A stretch of DNA of 64,000 bases from an uncultured Fodinibius sp. GTDB lineage: Bacteria; Bacteroidota; Rhodothermia; Balneolales; Balneolaceae. The stretch covers positions 930,001 through 994,000 of the forward strand of contig CAJXMJ010000001.1 in NCBI GenBank assembly GCA_913056455.1, in the 5' to 3' direction. Each line of letters starts with the position of its first letter. Position 1 is the stretch's first letter. Below are positions 1 through 8,731 of this stretch, in pieces. Below the pieces are notes generated by a model. It was not told the origin of the DNA and did no database searches. It worked only from the letters and a program-made list of their open reading frames with translations. The position numbers were made by a program, and so were the translations under genes.

Positions 1-235
1 CGAAAAAATTTTGCACAACATTGGAAGTTGCAATTCCAAAACTGTGCATTATGGTGACATTTAGATTACGTGCCTGAAGGGTTTCGGTAGTCGTTTGGGT
101 GATAAGAGTAGGGGCCCAGAATGTTTCAACAGGTTCCACAATATCAGCTCTTTTTCTTTCCATCTGAGCAAAACTCTGTATCGAGAAAAGAAGAATAAAA
201 GCTGGTATCAAATAAAATTTAAGTTGAGATCTCAT
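1..235 (-). CDS. DUF5777-type outer-membrane protein, partial (3' end outside window)
   Basis: The ATG at 233-235 opens a frame that runs without a stop to the left edge (78 codons seen). Residues 1-24 form a clear signal peptide ending SFAQ. The mature start ERKRADIVEPVETFWAP followed by NLNVTIMHSFG is the typical opening of DUF5777, a Bacteroidota family predicted to be an outer-membrane barrel of unknown function. It starts 11 nt after the yceI stop codon, so it is probably the last gene of the sigma-barrel-cytochrome-YceI transcript. In this phylum DUF5777, YceI and c-type cytochrome genes are often neighbours, suggesting a shared envelope redox or lipid-related job; that role is inference. 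Confidence 0.65.
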   Translation of the reverse strand, partial: MRSQLKFYLIPAFILLFSIQSFAQMERKRADIVEPVETFWAPTLITQTTTETLQARNLNVTIMHSFGIATSNVVQNFF

Positions 236-246
236 AGGTTTAATAG

Positions 247-804
247 TTAATTAGAACTTAGTGTGGCAGATATGGAAACTTCAATTTTTTCACTAACTCG
301 ATAAAATAATATGCCGGGTGGCTCAATATTATAGTCTTTCATGTTTAGCGTCCATGAAGCCTCTACATGTATTTCTTTTCTGACTTTTTGTAGTGTCCCG
401 GTAATGGTTATCTTTTTTGAGACCCCATGTACAGCAAATTCGCCTTTCACAGTAACTTTTCGTGGTTGATTGTTAAGCGGCCTAAAGTCTGATATGATCT
501 TGCCGTAGAATTCTGCAAAAGGATATTTGTCGGCTTCGAGTGTTCTAAGCATGTCGTTATCTCTCTTGCCAATTCCTGTTTCTAAAGTATGTACATCCAC
601 ATAGAAATCAACAATGGAGTCTGCCAGTGCTATTTTTCCTATTAAGTGATCGGAAACTCCTGTAAAAGAATGTAAGGGGACTGATGAGTCAAATTCTACG
701 TGTCCCGACTCGGTCATATAGCTCTGCGCTGTACCCAATATGGGCACTGTGAGGAAACAGAGAGCTAATGACAAACTGGATAGTATATAACTGGTTGTGT
801 TCAT
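247..804 (-). CDS. YceI family periplasmic protein
   Basis: A 185-residue secreted protein with a signal peptide (about residues 1-27, ending GTAQS). The rest is a YceI lipocalin-like barrel: the HVEFDSSVPLHSFTG start, a KRDNDMLRTLEADKYP helix region, the VKGEFAVHGVSKKITI strand pair and the closing MKDYNIEPPGILFYRVSEKIEV. YceI proteins bind isoprenoid-type or other hydrophobic ligands in the periplasm; what this one binds cannot be read from sequence. It lies 29 nt after the cytochrome gene and 11 nt before the DUF5777 gene, all on one strand. It is normal length for the family. Confidence 0.88.
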   Translation of the reverse strand: MNTTSYILSSLSLALCFLTVPILGTAQSYMTESGHVEFDSSVPLHSFTGVSDHLIGKIALADSIVDFYVDVHTLETGIGKRDNDMLRTLEADKYPFAEFYGKIISDFRPLNNQPRKVTVKGEFAVHGVSKKITITGTLQKVRKEIHVEASWTLNMKDYNIEPPGILFYRVSEKIEVSISATLSSN

Positions 805-833
805 ACCTTACTTGGTGTCTTTACAAAGTGTTA

Positions 834-1325
834 TCAATTGTCTGGGGCACCGTCTGCTATCCAAGCTCTGATTGAATCTATATTCGCCTGAGATAACGGA
901 TCACGTTGATAGGGCATTCGTTGACCTTCCTGAGGGTCCGGCTCAATCTTATCAACCAGCGGACTTTCATCAGGGTTGCCTGTATTGACTATACTTTCTC
1001 CGTATTGATTGCCAACGCTATTTATGACATCATCATAGGAACTTAAGTTGACGCCGCTTTCCTGTGTGCCAGAATCATGACAACCACTTGTTGCGCAAGA
1101 GGACTGAAGGATAGGTGATATATCCTGAGAAAAGCTTACATTTCGATCTGGGTCGGGATCCGGTTCGGGGTCAGGGCCGGTACTATTTCCATTCCCTCCG
1201 CAGGAAATGAATACAAAAGTGAGAAAGCATATCCCCATTATTACAAGGAAACGTGATTTCGTGGAATTACTTGTATGATTTTTGAATAGGGCACCATGAG
1301 TTGAAAATGAGTTTGAATACTTCAT
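834..1325 (-). CDS. Monohaem c-type cytochrome lipoprotein (PSCyt1-like)
   Basis: The start is the ATG at 1323-1325, because GGAGG sits five bases upstream; an in-frame TTG further out (1335-1337) overlaps that ribosome site and is rejected. After a long N-region comes a hydrophobic stretch and a lipobox-like FISC near residue 42, then a disordered DPEPDPDPD linker. The haem-binding motif is CATSGCH (CX4CH spacing, common in this family of small cytochromes) near residue 79, followed by a GQRMP segment that can supply the distal Met ligand. It is likely an outer- or inner-membrane-anchored electron carrier. It sits between the sigma/barrel pair and yceI. The electron partner is unknown. Confidence 0.75.
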   Translation of the reverse strand: MKYSNSFSTHGALFKNHTSNSTKSRFLVIMGICFLTFVFISCGGNGNSTGPDPEPDPDPDRNVSFSQDISPILQSSCATSGCHDSGTQESGVNLSSYDDVINSVGNQYGESIVNTGNPDESPLVDKIEPDPQEGQRMPYQRDPLSQANIDSIRAWIADGAPDN

Positions 1326-1369
1326 TATATCCTCCAATTGAAAATCAGGTTATTTGAATGTTTGCCGTG

Positions 1370-2629
1370 TTAAAAAATGTTGTAGTTAACCGAAATAAAT
1401 GACCCCATTGAATAGAGTTTGACATTAGCCCATCCTACTTCTTGTATAGGAACTTTGATAAATGGTTCAATGCGTAAACTGATATTACTTTTGAGATCCA
1501 TTTCATATCCCAGTGAGAAAACAGCATTACTCATCCAATGGCGGGTACCGGTTCGTTCTTGCCAACGTTGTGGCTGTCCGGATGAATAACCGCCATAGTC
1601 AAATCGGTAGTCTTCATTAAGCATGATGTATGAAGAAACTCCACCGCTGGCAAAGATCCTGGAATCATCAAAATGCAAAACATTGTACTTTAAGCTTATG
1701 GGAATATCGATAAGTAGGCATTTACCGACTGTTTCTTGTGGTACAGCTCCATATGACCAGTATCCTTCAGGTGGATTATAATCATTACCACTGGCCGTGT
1801 ATTGAACTCTGGAATGTATTGCACCAACAGAAATCGCAAGATTTTTAGTGAGAGCGTACTCAGCAGATAATCCAATTTTGTAGCCGGGATTATAAAAGTT
1901 GGAGATGCCACCAACAGTACTCATGTCAGGTCCCCCTATAAGGCCTATAGTAAACTGTGAAGTTTCACGACGAGGAAGCTGATTCTTCGTGTTAAATCCA
2001 TTAGAACTTTTTGTAGCGTTACTAATAGATGTGAATTGATTTTTGGCATTTCGTGGTGTAAGGTCTTTACCGGCAAAACCAGATACTTTGGTTCCAGCAA
2101 AGGGAGTTTCCTCAGTAATGAACTTTTCAGGGTCTGATAAGGAAGCCAGAACAATAGTAGACTGATAAGAATCCTTATTCAGCTTTTCCTCACGTTGAGT
2201 GTTGCCACTGTTATTTTGAGTACCATCGACAATATTATTATTTGAACTTGGATTTGGTTCTGACCTGTTTAACGGATGATTATCTGATGATTCAGCAGGG
2301 AAGGAAAAATTAAAAAGCCCTTCAGGTAATATTTCTGTGGGTTTACTCTGAGGGTCTGTAACTTGTTCACTTCTCGTCAATCGTTCATTAAGTTGATCAA
2401 TTTTTTGCTGTTGTTCGTAGGTATAGTAGGCTAAAACAGAAAGCAGCAATATAACTGCAGCAGCTGCTGAATACCGTTTCCAGTAACTTTGCTTGTTTTG
2501 ATCCGCTTCCGCGGCATCAAGCCTACGTTCAAGCTTAAGCCAGTCCTCTTCCTGATATTCAATATCATACTCTTGAACCTTCTTTTTAAAGAATTCTTCA
2601 AGGGGATCGTTATGTTGTTCGTTACTCAT
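1370..2629 (-). CDS. Putative sigma-factor partner: cytoplasmic head, one membrane helix, C-terminal barrel-like domain
   Basis: A 419-residue protein that starts 4 nt after the ECF sigma stop, so the two are probably co-translated. Residues 1-50 are charged with no signal peptide (DWLKLERRLDAAEAD), residues about 52-68 form one transmembrane helix (SAAAAVILLLSVLAYY), and a short coiled coil follows. A long low-complexity Ser/Asn/Thr linker leads to a C-terminal region from about 225 (FTIGLIGGPDMSTVGG through SVNYNIF) that reads like a Bacteroidota outer-membrane beta-barrel domain. The head-helix-linker layout and position suggest an anti-sigma role. Such sigma-adjacent proteins are known in this phylum, but which membrane the barrel part meets is unclear. 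Confidence 0.6.
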   Translation of the reverse strand: MSNEQHNDPLEEFFKKKVQEYDIEYQEEDWLKLERRLDAAEADQNKQSYWKRYSAAAAVILLLSVLAYYTYEQQQKIDQLNERLTRSEQVTDPQSKPTEILPEGLFNFSFPAESSDNHPLNRSEPNPSSNNNIVDGTQNNSGNTQREEKLNKDSYQSTIVLASLSDPEKFITEETPFAGTKVSGFAGKDLTPRNAKNQFTSISNATKSSNGFNTKNQLPRRETSQFTIGLIGGPDMSTVGGISNFYNPGYKIGLSAEYALTKNLAISVGAIHSRVQYTASGNDYNPPEGYWSYGAVPQETVGKCLLIDIPISLKYNVLHFDDSRIFASGGVSSYIMLNEDYRFDYGGYSSGQPQRWQERTGTRHWMSNAVFSLGYEMDLKSNISLRIEPFIKVPIQEVGWANVKLYSMGSFISVNYNIF

Positions 2630-2633
2630 ATTC

Positions 2634-3161
2634 TTAGATAAAATTTTTCTCTACAATCGATTGCAGGTTTTTTTTGGCTTTCGACAAATTTGATTTAGAG
2701 GTGCCAACTGCAATATCAAGCATATCTGCAATTTCCTTGTGTTTGAACCCTTCAATCACATAGAGATTGAAAACCGTTCTATAAGCGGGCGTTAGTTGTT
2801 GAACCATTTCAATAATCTCATCATAGGACATGCCGCTTAAGACTTCCTGTTTCCGGGCAGGCTTTTGATTAATTGATTCCAAATCAGTTTTCTGGAACTT
2901 GTTTTGATTCTTGTGGTATTGATTAATAGCGGTGTTCACAATTATTTGTCGCAGCCAAGGCTTAAAGGAACGATTGGGGTTATATTTTTCTATATTTGTA
3001 AAAACCTTCATAAAAGCATCATTTAATACTTCTGCTGCTTGTTCTCTGGAATCGGCATACCTCAGAGTGATGCTCATGCCATAGCCATAAAACATTTTAT
3101 AAAGCTCTTTTTGGCTTTTTCGCTGCCTCTTTTGGCAGCCTTGTATGATCTCTTTGATCAA
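2634..3161 (-). CDS. ECF-type RNA polymerase sigma factor
   Basis: A 175-residue sigma-70 family protein of the extracytoplasmic-function class. Region 2 covers about residues 10-80 (LRYADSREQAAEVLNDAFMK and then FKPWLRQIIVNTAIN), and region 4 about 113-168 (LTPAYRTVFNLYVIEGFKHK, then EIADMLDIAVGTSKSNLSKA helix-turn-helix). The start is TTG at 3159-3161; the next Met (residue 23) would cut into region 2, so TTG is preferred although the ribosome site is weak. It heads a minus-strand group with the barrel/anti-sigma-like protein, cytochrome, YceI and DUF5777, which are its likely targets or co-regulated partners. The inducing signal is not visible. Confidence 0.85.
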   Translation of the reverse strand: MIKEIIQGCQKRQRKSQKELYKMFYGYGMSITLRYADSREQAAEVLNDAFMKVFTNIEKYNPNRSFKPWLRQIIVNTAINQYHKNQNKFQKTDLESINQKPARKQEVLSGMSYDEIIEMVQQLTPAYRTVFNLYVIEGFKHKEIADMLDIAVGTSKSNLSKAKKNLQSIVEKNFI

Positions 3162-3273
3162 AACAGAACCTATCCCGTTAATAGATTTTTTGTTTCCTCT
3201 ATTTAATAATACAAGACTTTAATGGAAAGGGTTGCCTCTAAATTGAAATAATCTGAGGAAATAAGGTGGGTAT

Positions 3274-3385
3274 AAAAAAGAAGCTCCCGACCGGTCAAAG
3301 CCGGGAGCTCATTATTTAGGGCATTTGGAGCTTAGTAACTCCAAACTATTGCTCTTCCGCTAATTCCTTACGAAAAGGAAAGTGC
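3274..3385 (-). ncRNA. Candidate small RNA or leader with three hairpins and an intrinsic terminator
   Basis: Three perfect stems occur in a row in the 328-base gap between the sigma gene and the divergent BI-1 gene: TTCCTT/AAGGAA (3364-3380), TTTGGAG/CTCCAAA (3324-3345) and AGCTCCCG/CGGGAGCT (3282-3309). Read on the minus strand the last stem is followed by CTTTTTT, giving a good intrinsic terminator that ends about 110 bases before the sigma start. This fits a stand-alone small RNA or an attenuator leader. No known RNA family was recognised and no promoter match is convincing. The rest of the gap holds nothing else I can support. Confidence 0.35.
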
Positions 3386-3489
3386 ATTGTTGCATAATAC
3401 CTTAAAAGAAATTTTTGACCTCGAATATTGTCATTCCTATTGGTGAGATTGTATATTGAGCACTCAAAAATTTTAACATAACTTCTTAT

Positions 3490-4212
3490 ATGAGAACCGG
3501 AAATCCTACGCTAAGCGAAAAGACATTCCAAGATTTAGATAGAACTGCTACATCATCAGAAGGAGCCATGACGGTGAGTGGAACGGTTAACAAAACCGGA
3601 ATGCTCTTTTTAATTCTCTTGCTGGGAGCCTCGATAAGCTGGTATCAACCATCGCAAGTGCTTATTTGGGGCGGAGCTATTGGAGGATTTATTGTTGCCT
3701 TGGTTACTGTTTTTAAAAAAGAATGGTCACCGTTTACCGCACCTCTTTACGCTGGACTGGAAGGCCTATTTCTGGGGGGAATTTCAGTAATGTACGAGGC
3801 TGCATATTCCGGAATAGTCTATAACGCTATTTTGCTAACGCTCGGGGTATTTGCGGCCATGCTTTTTGCTTATCGTTCCGGGTTGATAGAAGTAACTCAA
3901 AAGTTCAGGACCGGTGTTGTGGCTGCAACAGGGGGTATTTTCCTGGTGTATATGGCGAGCTTTGTATTAAGTTTTTTTGGAATAAATATAAGTCTTATCC
4001 ATGGTTCAGGACTTATGGGTATAGGTTTTAGTCTAATTATTGTAGGCGTAGCTGCTCTTAACCTGGCGTTGGACTTTGATATGATTGAAAAAGGAGCACA
4101 AGCAAAGGCTCCCAAATATTTTGAGTGGTATACCTCGTTTGGGCTAATGATTACATTGATTTGGCTATACATCGAAATTTTGCGCCTGCTTGCTAAGTTA
4201 CAACGAAGATAA
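3490..4212 (+). CDS. Bax inhibitor-1/YccA family membrane protein
   Basis: A 240-residue integral membrane protein with about seven hydrophobic helices and a hydrophilic N-terminus of about 35 residues (MRTGNPTLSEKTF, typical of the Bax1-I-like YccA group). The family signature is visible in the PLYAGLEGLFLGGIS segment (about 96-110), in the ALNLALDFDMIEKG segment (about 189-202) and in the KYFEWYTSFGL segment before the last helix. Eukaryotic BI-1 relatives conduct calcium in a pH-dependent way; the bacterial role is poorly defined. It starts a plus-strand pair with mltG, 21 nt downstream, divergent from the sigma operon. Confidence 0.85.
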   Translation: MRTGNPTLSEKTFQDLDRTATSSEGAMTVSGTVNKTGMLFLILLLGASISWYQPSQVLIWGGAIGGFIVALVTVFKKEWSPFTAPLYAGLEGLFLGGISVMYEAAYSGIVYNAILLTLGVFAAMLFAYRSGLIEVTQKFRTGVVAATGGIFLVYMASFVLSFFGINISLIHGSGLMGIGFSLIIVGVAALNLALDFDMIEKGAQAKAPKYFEWYTSFGLMITLIWLYIEILRLLAKLQRR

Positions 4213-4233
4213 TTTGAAAATTGCCGATCTATT

Positions 4234-5304
4234 TTGAACAAGAAGCACTTCATACTGTTTTCCAGCAATGAGTTTATTTTTGGGATGCTGATTCTGCTTG
4301 CGACGATATTCTTTGTTGCAGAATCACGGTGGACCCGCCTTTATAGTTCCAAGGCGGTTTCAACCGATAAAGCAGTACAACTTTATCTGGAGGAATCTAC
4401 ACAGCTGGACGAATTAACCCGAATATTAGTGGACTCATCACTTGTTAAAAGCGAAGAGGAATTAAAGTGGGCTGCCAATATTTTTGGGTGGAGAAAGTTT
4501 CAGCAGGGGCATTACATGGTAGATGATCCCTTAAGTTATGATGCTTTTTTATCAAAACTGGCGCGTGGTATGCAGGATCCTGTTTCGGTGACGATTTTAC
4601 CGGGTAGATCCAAGACCGATATCGTGGCTAAAATTTCGAGTCAGCTCAAATTTGATTCGCTTGCATTTGATCAGGTCATCAAAGATTCGGTTTTTCTTGC
4701 AGAGCATAACCTGGACCAAAAGGATGTTATTGGCAGGTTATTCCCAAATACCTATTCTGTATACTGGACGACTTCTCCGCAATCATTTTTCGAGCGGATA
4801 TTAAGTGAGTTTGATAATGCAGTAGTCGAATCCTATAAAAAACAACTCAATAAGATAGATCAGTCGGTAGATGAAATTGTTACTTTGGCCTCTATTATTG
4901 AATGGGAGGCAAAAAATAATGAGGAAAAGAGAACGATAAGCGGGCTTTATTGGAATCGGTTGAACAGGGAAATGCGCCTGCAGGCAGATCCCACTGTTAA
5001 CTATGCAGTAGGCGAACGCAGACGACTTTTGTATGAGGATTATCAGGTTGATCATCCCTACAATACCTATCTATATCGCGGATTGCCTCCGGGACCTATA
5101 ACTAATCCCGACTTAGCATCAATCAGAGCTGCACTCTATCCGGAAGATCACGATTATTTATACATGGTAGCAACCCCCAAGGGTGGGCACGCCTTTTCAA
5201 AAACCTTTGAAGAGCATAAGCAAAAAAGTGCCAAATGGCGTAACTGGCTACAAGAACAGTATCGTATAAAGAGAATGAAAGAACGGAATCAAAATAGCAA
5301 CTAA
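4234..5304 (+). CDS. mltG: Endolytic murein transglycosylase MltG
   Basis: A YceG/MltG family enzyme that cleaves nascent glycan strands at the inner membrane, setting peptidoglycan strand length. The TTG at 4234 gives 356 residues, normal for the family, with one N-terminal membrane helix (about 15-31) and no cleaved signal. The catalytic domain shows ASIIEWEAK with the active-site Glu near residue 222, then LQADPTVNYAVG and NTYLYRGLPPGPITNP. The N-terminal part (about 45-105) resembles the LysM-like region of MltG. It lies 21 nt after the BI-1-like gene. Its stop codon overlaps the stop of the convergent binding-protein gene by 3 nt. Confidence 0.93.
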   Translation: MNKKHFILFSSNEFIFGMLILLATIFFVAESRWTRLYSSKAVSTDKAVQLYLEESTQLDELTRILVDSSLVKSEEELKWAANIFGWRKFQQGHYMVDDPLSYDAFLSKLARGMQDPVSVTILPGRSKTDIVAKISSQLKFDSLAFDQVIKDSVFLAEHNLDQKDVIGRLFPNTYSVYWTTSPQSFFERILSEFDNAVVESYKKQLNKIDQSVDEIVTLASIIEWEAKNNEEKRTISGLYWNRLNREMRLQADPTVNYAVGERRRLLYEDYQVDHPYNTYLYRGLPPGPITNPDLASIRAALYPEDHDYLYMVATPKGGHAFSKTFEEHKQKSAKWRNWLQEQYRIKRMKERNQNSN

Positions 5305-7064
5305 TCCTGTTTTAGGACCGGACGAATTCCATTCTCAGACATCTCAAATATTTTTACTTCTTGATTAATGTGACTGCCTTTAAAATTGATATTACCAATG
5401 ATTCCCTTATACATTGGTTGCTGTTTTAAAGCGTCCTTCAGATAAGCGGGATTTTCTACACGGTCAAGAGTTGTCAATACATAAGAAGCAACATCATAGC
5501 CAATCATTGCAAAGCGGTTGGGCTCGGTATCAAAACGTTGATTAAACATTTCTCTAAACTGCTCGACTCGCTCACTTTTTTGATTGATGTAGTAACTTTC
5601 AGAGAAATAGATTGGTTGATTTTTAAGTTGAATCTCTGGGATGTCAAAGTTACCCCACTTTTGGGAACCCAATACGGGGATATTGCTTCCTTTTGCTTGC
5701 ATATCTACCAATAGCAATTCAGCAAGAGTAGAGGCTGCCTGCCCAGTAAACGGCGCATAGATTCCATCTAGGTAGTGATAATTGCCTAAGCTATCAATTT
5801 TTGCACTATCAGTCGTGAAAAATTTAGTGTACTCCGTAAGATCGTATCCCTTTGATTTGAGATCATCAACAAAGAAATAAGCTACCTTGGCACCAAGCTT
5901 TTCAACCCTGTCTCTGAATGCAAACGCAGAAGCTTCCCCCAGAGAATTTTTCTCGGTTAACACAGCAAGAGTATCCATCTGTAAACTTTGAACAGCGTAC
6001 TCCGCCATTTTTCGACCGTGAGAGGTGAAAGTTGGGTTTGCCTGGTACACATAGGGATTGTCTGAGTTCAATGTATCAGAATTCGCCAGAGGGGCAATCA
6101 AAGGAATCTGGTATTGTTCTGCCAGATCAGCCATCTTGCGAGCAGGTTCTGAAAACAGTGGTCCCAATATAGCATCCGCATGATAATTCCAGGCCAGATT
6201 CGTCATGGCATGGCCGGCAGAATCCATATTTGCCGCCGTATTCTGATGCCTGATGAACGCTTTTTTATCGGTATGGCGCTGGTTGAACTCTTCTGCTGCC
6301 ATCACATATCCAAAATGTAGCCCCCGGGCCACTTCAAACTCCGAACCCGAATCGGAGTGAGAGGGAAGAGCAGCTCCAAGATCATAAATGATGCCTTTTG
6401 GTGCGCTAACTTGATTACCGTACCTGCGCTTAGTAGCATAGCTCACAGAGTCAGCAAGGGTTTCGGATAGCTCGCGCATGGCTTGATTTGCGGTATCAAT
6501 TTTTGATTGTACAAGCTGTGAATAGAGAATACGAGCATCCTCAAGGGGCACTGATCCTATAGCCGCTTTAATAAGGTCGTATTTTATTTCTGGGGATTTT
6601 GCCTGTTGGAAGGCGTTCTTCCGTTGATTCAGCGTTAAAAAGCCCAAGATCTCATTATAGAGCTGGCGCCCCTCAGTTACCAGTTTTGTCTTTATAGAAT
6701 GATTCTTGAGATCGTATAGCCTGTTTAGAGCATCGCCGTACAATCCAAGCTGAAAGTTTATTAAAGCAGTCGTATATGCCGCCTCCAGATAGATTTCATC
6801 CTCGGCTTTCTGGTCAACTTGGTTTAAATAGGTTTTAGCTGTCAGATACTTGCCAAGACTGTAATAAGATTTTCCTGAAAATAATCTTCCCTGAGGACTA
6901 TCAATATTGTTAAAAATTTTAAGTGCCTGCTCATAATCTCCCTGCTGATAATATTTGATTCCCTCATTCATTGATTGCCCATGAGCAATATTTGGCAGCC
7001 ATAAAAGAGAAAAAGCAATTGTCAGACAAAGTATTGATAGAGGTTTTTGGATCGAAAAAGTCAT
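5301..7064 (-). CDS. LppC-like protein: TPR repeats plus type 1 periplasmic binding fold
   Basis: A 587-residue exported protein with a signal peptide ending IAHGQS (about 30). Residues about 30-150 hold TPR-like helices (YYQQGDYEQALKIFNNI, FSGKSYYSLGKYLTAKTYL). From about 222 a Peripla_BP_6 / LppC-like two-lobe domain begins (KGIIYDLGAALPSHSD, ADAILGPLFSEPARKMADLA, IPLIAPLANSDTLN). The TPR-plus-binding-fold order is that of LpoA-like activators of peptidoglycan synthases. Convergence with mltG may be coincidence, but both can be placed in wall growth. It could equally be a ligand receptor, and I see no lipobox. Not recognised more narrowly. Confidence 0.7.
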   Translation of the reverse strand: MTFSIQKPLSILCLTIAFSLLWLPNIAHGQSMNEGIKYYQQGDYEQALKIFNNIDSPQGRLFSGKSYYSLGKYLTAKTYLNQVDQKAEDEIYLEAAYTTALINFQLGLYGDALNRLYDLKNHSIKTKLVTEGRQLYNEILGFLTLNQRKNAFQQAKSPEIKYDLIKAAIGSVPLEDARILYSQLVQSKIDTANQAMRELSETLADSVSYATKRRYGNQVSAPKGIIYDLGAALPSHSDSGSEFEVARGLHFGYVMAAEEFNQRHTDKKAFIRHQNTAANMDSAGHAMTNLAWNYHADAILGPLFSEPARKMADLAEQYQIPLIAPLANSDTLNSDNPYVYQANPTFTSHGRKMAEYAVQSLQMDTLAVLTEKNSLGEASAFAFRDRVEKLGAKVAYFFVDDLKSKGYDLTEYTKFFTTDSAKIDSLGNYHYLDGIYAPFTGQAASTLAELLLVDMQAKGSNIPVLGSQKWGNFDIPEIQLKNQPIYFSESYYINQKSERVEQFREMFNQRFDTEPNRFAMIGYDVASYVLTTLDRVENPAYLKDALKQQPMYKGIIGNINFKGSHINQEVKIFEMSENGIRPVLKQD

Positions 7065-7135
7065 AATTGATAATAATTAGGAGCAGTATCAGTGTTACGT
7101 ATACTAACTAAATTGGAGCGATTTTGTTCTCTGAC

Positions 7136-8686
7136 CTATTCCCACTCAATAGTGGATGGAGGTTTTGAACTAACATCATAAACCACGCGGTTGATACCTC
7201 GTACCTCATTGATAATTCTATTTGATACATGAGCTAGAAACGGGTGGGGCAGATGAGCCCAGTCGGCAGTCATACCGTCCACACTGGTAACCGCACGCAA
7301 ACCGATAGTAAATTCATACGTTCTCTCATCCCCCATAACTCCAACGCTTTGAACTGGCAAGAGTACGGCAAGTGCTTGCCATACTTCATCGTACAGATCA
7401 TTTTTACGTAATTCGTTGATAAAGATGTCATCAGCCTCGCGCAATATTTCAAGCTTGGGCCGATCGACATCAGATATAACTCGAATGGCCAATCCCGGGC
7501 CGGGGAAGGGGTGGCGCTTGATAAAATCTTCGGGAATCCCCAGCTCGCGACCCACATTGCGAACCTCATCTTTGAAAAGTTCACGAACGGGTTCTATGAG
7601 GTCAAGATTCATTTCTTTTGGCAAACCACCCACATTGTGGTGCGATTTGATGGTAGCCGAAGGTCCTTTGAATGAAATGCTTTCAATTACATCGGGATAG
7701 AGCGTGCCCTGAGCGAGATATTTATAGGAATCGTCGTGGGCAATAGACTCATCAAATACCTCGATGAAGGTTTCTCCAATAATTTTACGCTTCATTTCGG
7801 GATCTACAACGCCTTTAAGACGTTCCAGGAATTTATCACTGGCATCAATGCCTTTGACCGGAAGATGCAGTTGCTCTTCACATATATCCAGCACATCCTG
7901 GAATTCATTTTTACGAAGCACTCCGTTATCCACAAAGATACATTGAAGCTGATCACCAATAGCTTCGTGAACCAGGGTGGCCACGACTGTTGAGTCAACG
8001 CCCCCGCTCAAGCCGCAAATAACACGATCATCGCCAACTTGTTCCCTAATTTCCTCAATGGTAGATTCAATAAAAGATTGAGCCGTCCAGCTTCCCTTTA
8101 AATTGCAAATAGAATAGACAAAATTCTTTAAGATCTGCTTTCCATGTACGGTATGAATAACTTCGGGATGGAATTGAACACCATATATAGGGGCCTCGGC
8201 ATGGCGTACCGCAGCCACATGAGCGTTGTCGGTGTGGCCAATAATTTCATAATTCGAAGGCAGTTCTTTAATATGGTCTCCGTGACTCATCCATACGACC
8301 GACTCTTCGGGAATCTCCGCAAGTAGATCCGTACTGTCATCTACAATAAGCTCTGAGCGGCCAAATTCCCGGCGATCTGCCTTTTCAACGCTTCCCGGAA
8401 TTTCATTATGAGCTAAAATTTGCAGTCCGTAACAAATTCCTAAAATAGGAACATCCCAATCAAAGATATCGTCATTAAGATCGGGAGCATTTTTGTCATT
8501 AACGCTACTGGGTCCCCCGGAAAGAATAACCCCACTTGGGAGGTTTCCAGAAAAGGTTGTTAGATCTCTATTAAAAGGATGAATTTCGCAGTAGACATTT
8601 AACTCCCGGACACGTCGGGCAATAAGTTGAGTGTATTGAGAGCCAAAATCGAGGATTAGTATCCAGCTTTGTGGGCGGTGTTGCAT
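7136..8686 (-). CDS. guaA: GMP synthase (glutamine-hydrolysing)
   Basis: Converts XMP to GMP with ATP and glutamine, the last step of guanine nucleotide synthesis. The N-terminal class I amidotransferase has [10 protein letters not shown] with its nucleophile Cys near residue 83 and the YGVQFHPEV His/Glu pair near 168-172. The ATP pyrophosphatase domain has the [11 protein letters not shown]-loop near 226, and the C-terminal dimerisation domain ends KPPSTIEWE as expected. At 516 residues it is standard. Only 45 nt separate it from gcvH, and a strong intrinsic terminator lies in that gap, ending 14 nt before the ATG, so it is either separately transcribed or fed by read-through. Confidence 0.97.
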   Translation of the reverse strand: MQHRPQSWILILDFGSQYTQLIARRVRELNVYCEIHPFNRDLTTFSGNLPSGVILSGGPSSVNDKNAPDLNDDIFDWDVPILGICYGLQILAHNEIPGSVEKADRREFGRSELIVDDSTDLLAEIPEESVVWMSHGDHIKELPSNYEIIGHTDNAHVAAVRHAEAPIYGVQFHPEVIHTVHGKQILKNFVYSICNLKGSWTAQSFIESTIEEIREQVGDDRVICGLSGGVDSTVVATLVHEAIGDQLQCIFVDNGVLRKNEFQDVLDICEEQLHLPVKGIDASDKFLERLKGVVDPEMKRKIIGETFIEVFDESIAHDDSYKYLAQGTLYPDVIESISFKGPSATIKSHHNVGGLPKEMNLDLIEPVRELFKDEVRNVGRELGIPEDFIKRHPFPGPGLAIRVISDVDRPKLEILREADDIFINELRKNDLYDEVWQALAVLLPVQSVGVMGDERTYEFTIGLRAVTSVDGMTADWAHLPHPFLAHVSNRIINEVRGINRVVYDVSSKPPSTIEWE

Positions 8687-8699
8687 AACTCAGAAAAAT

Positions 8700-8723
8700 A
8701 AAAAAGGCACCCGAGAGGGTGCC
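8700..8723 (-). terminator. Intrinsic terminator between gcvH and guaA
   Basis: On the minus strand GGCACCC-TCTC-GGGTGCC (8706-8723) is followed at once by a run of T. This is a textbook rho-independent terminator for the efp-accB-accC-gcvH transcript. It lies unusually close to the next gene: the T tract ends about 14 bases before the guaA start codon. Confidence 0.85.
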
Positions 8724-8731
8724 AATATAGA

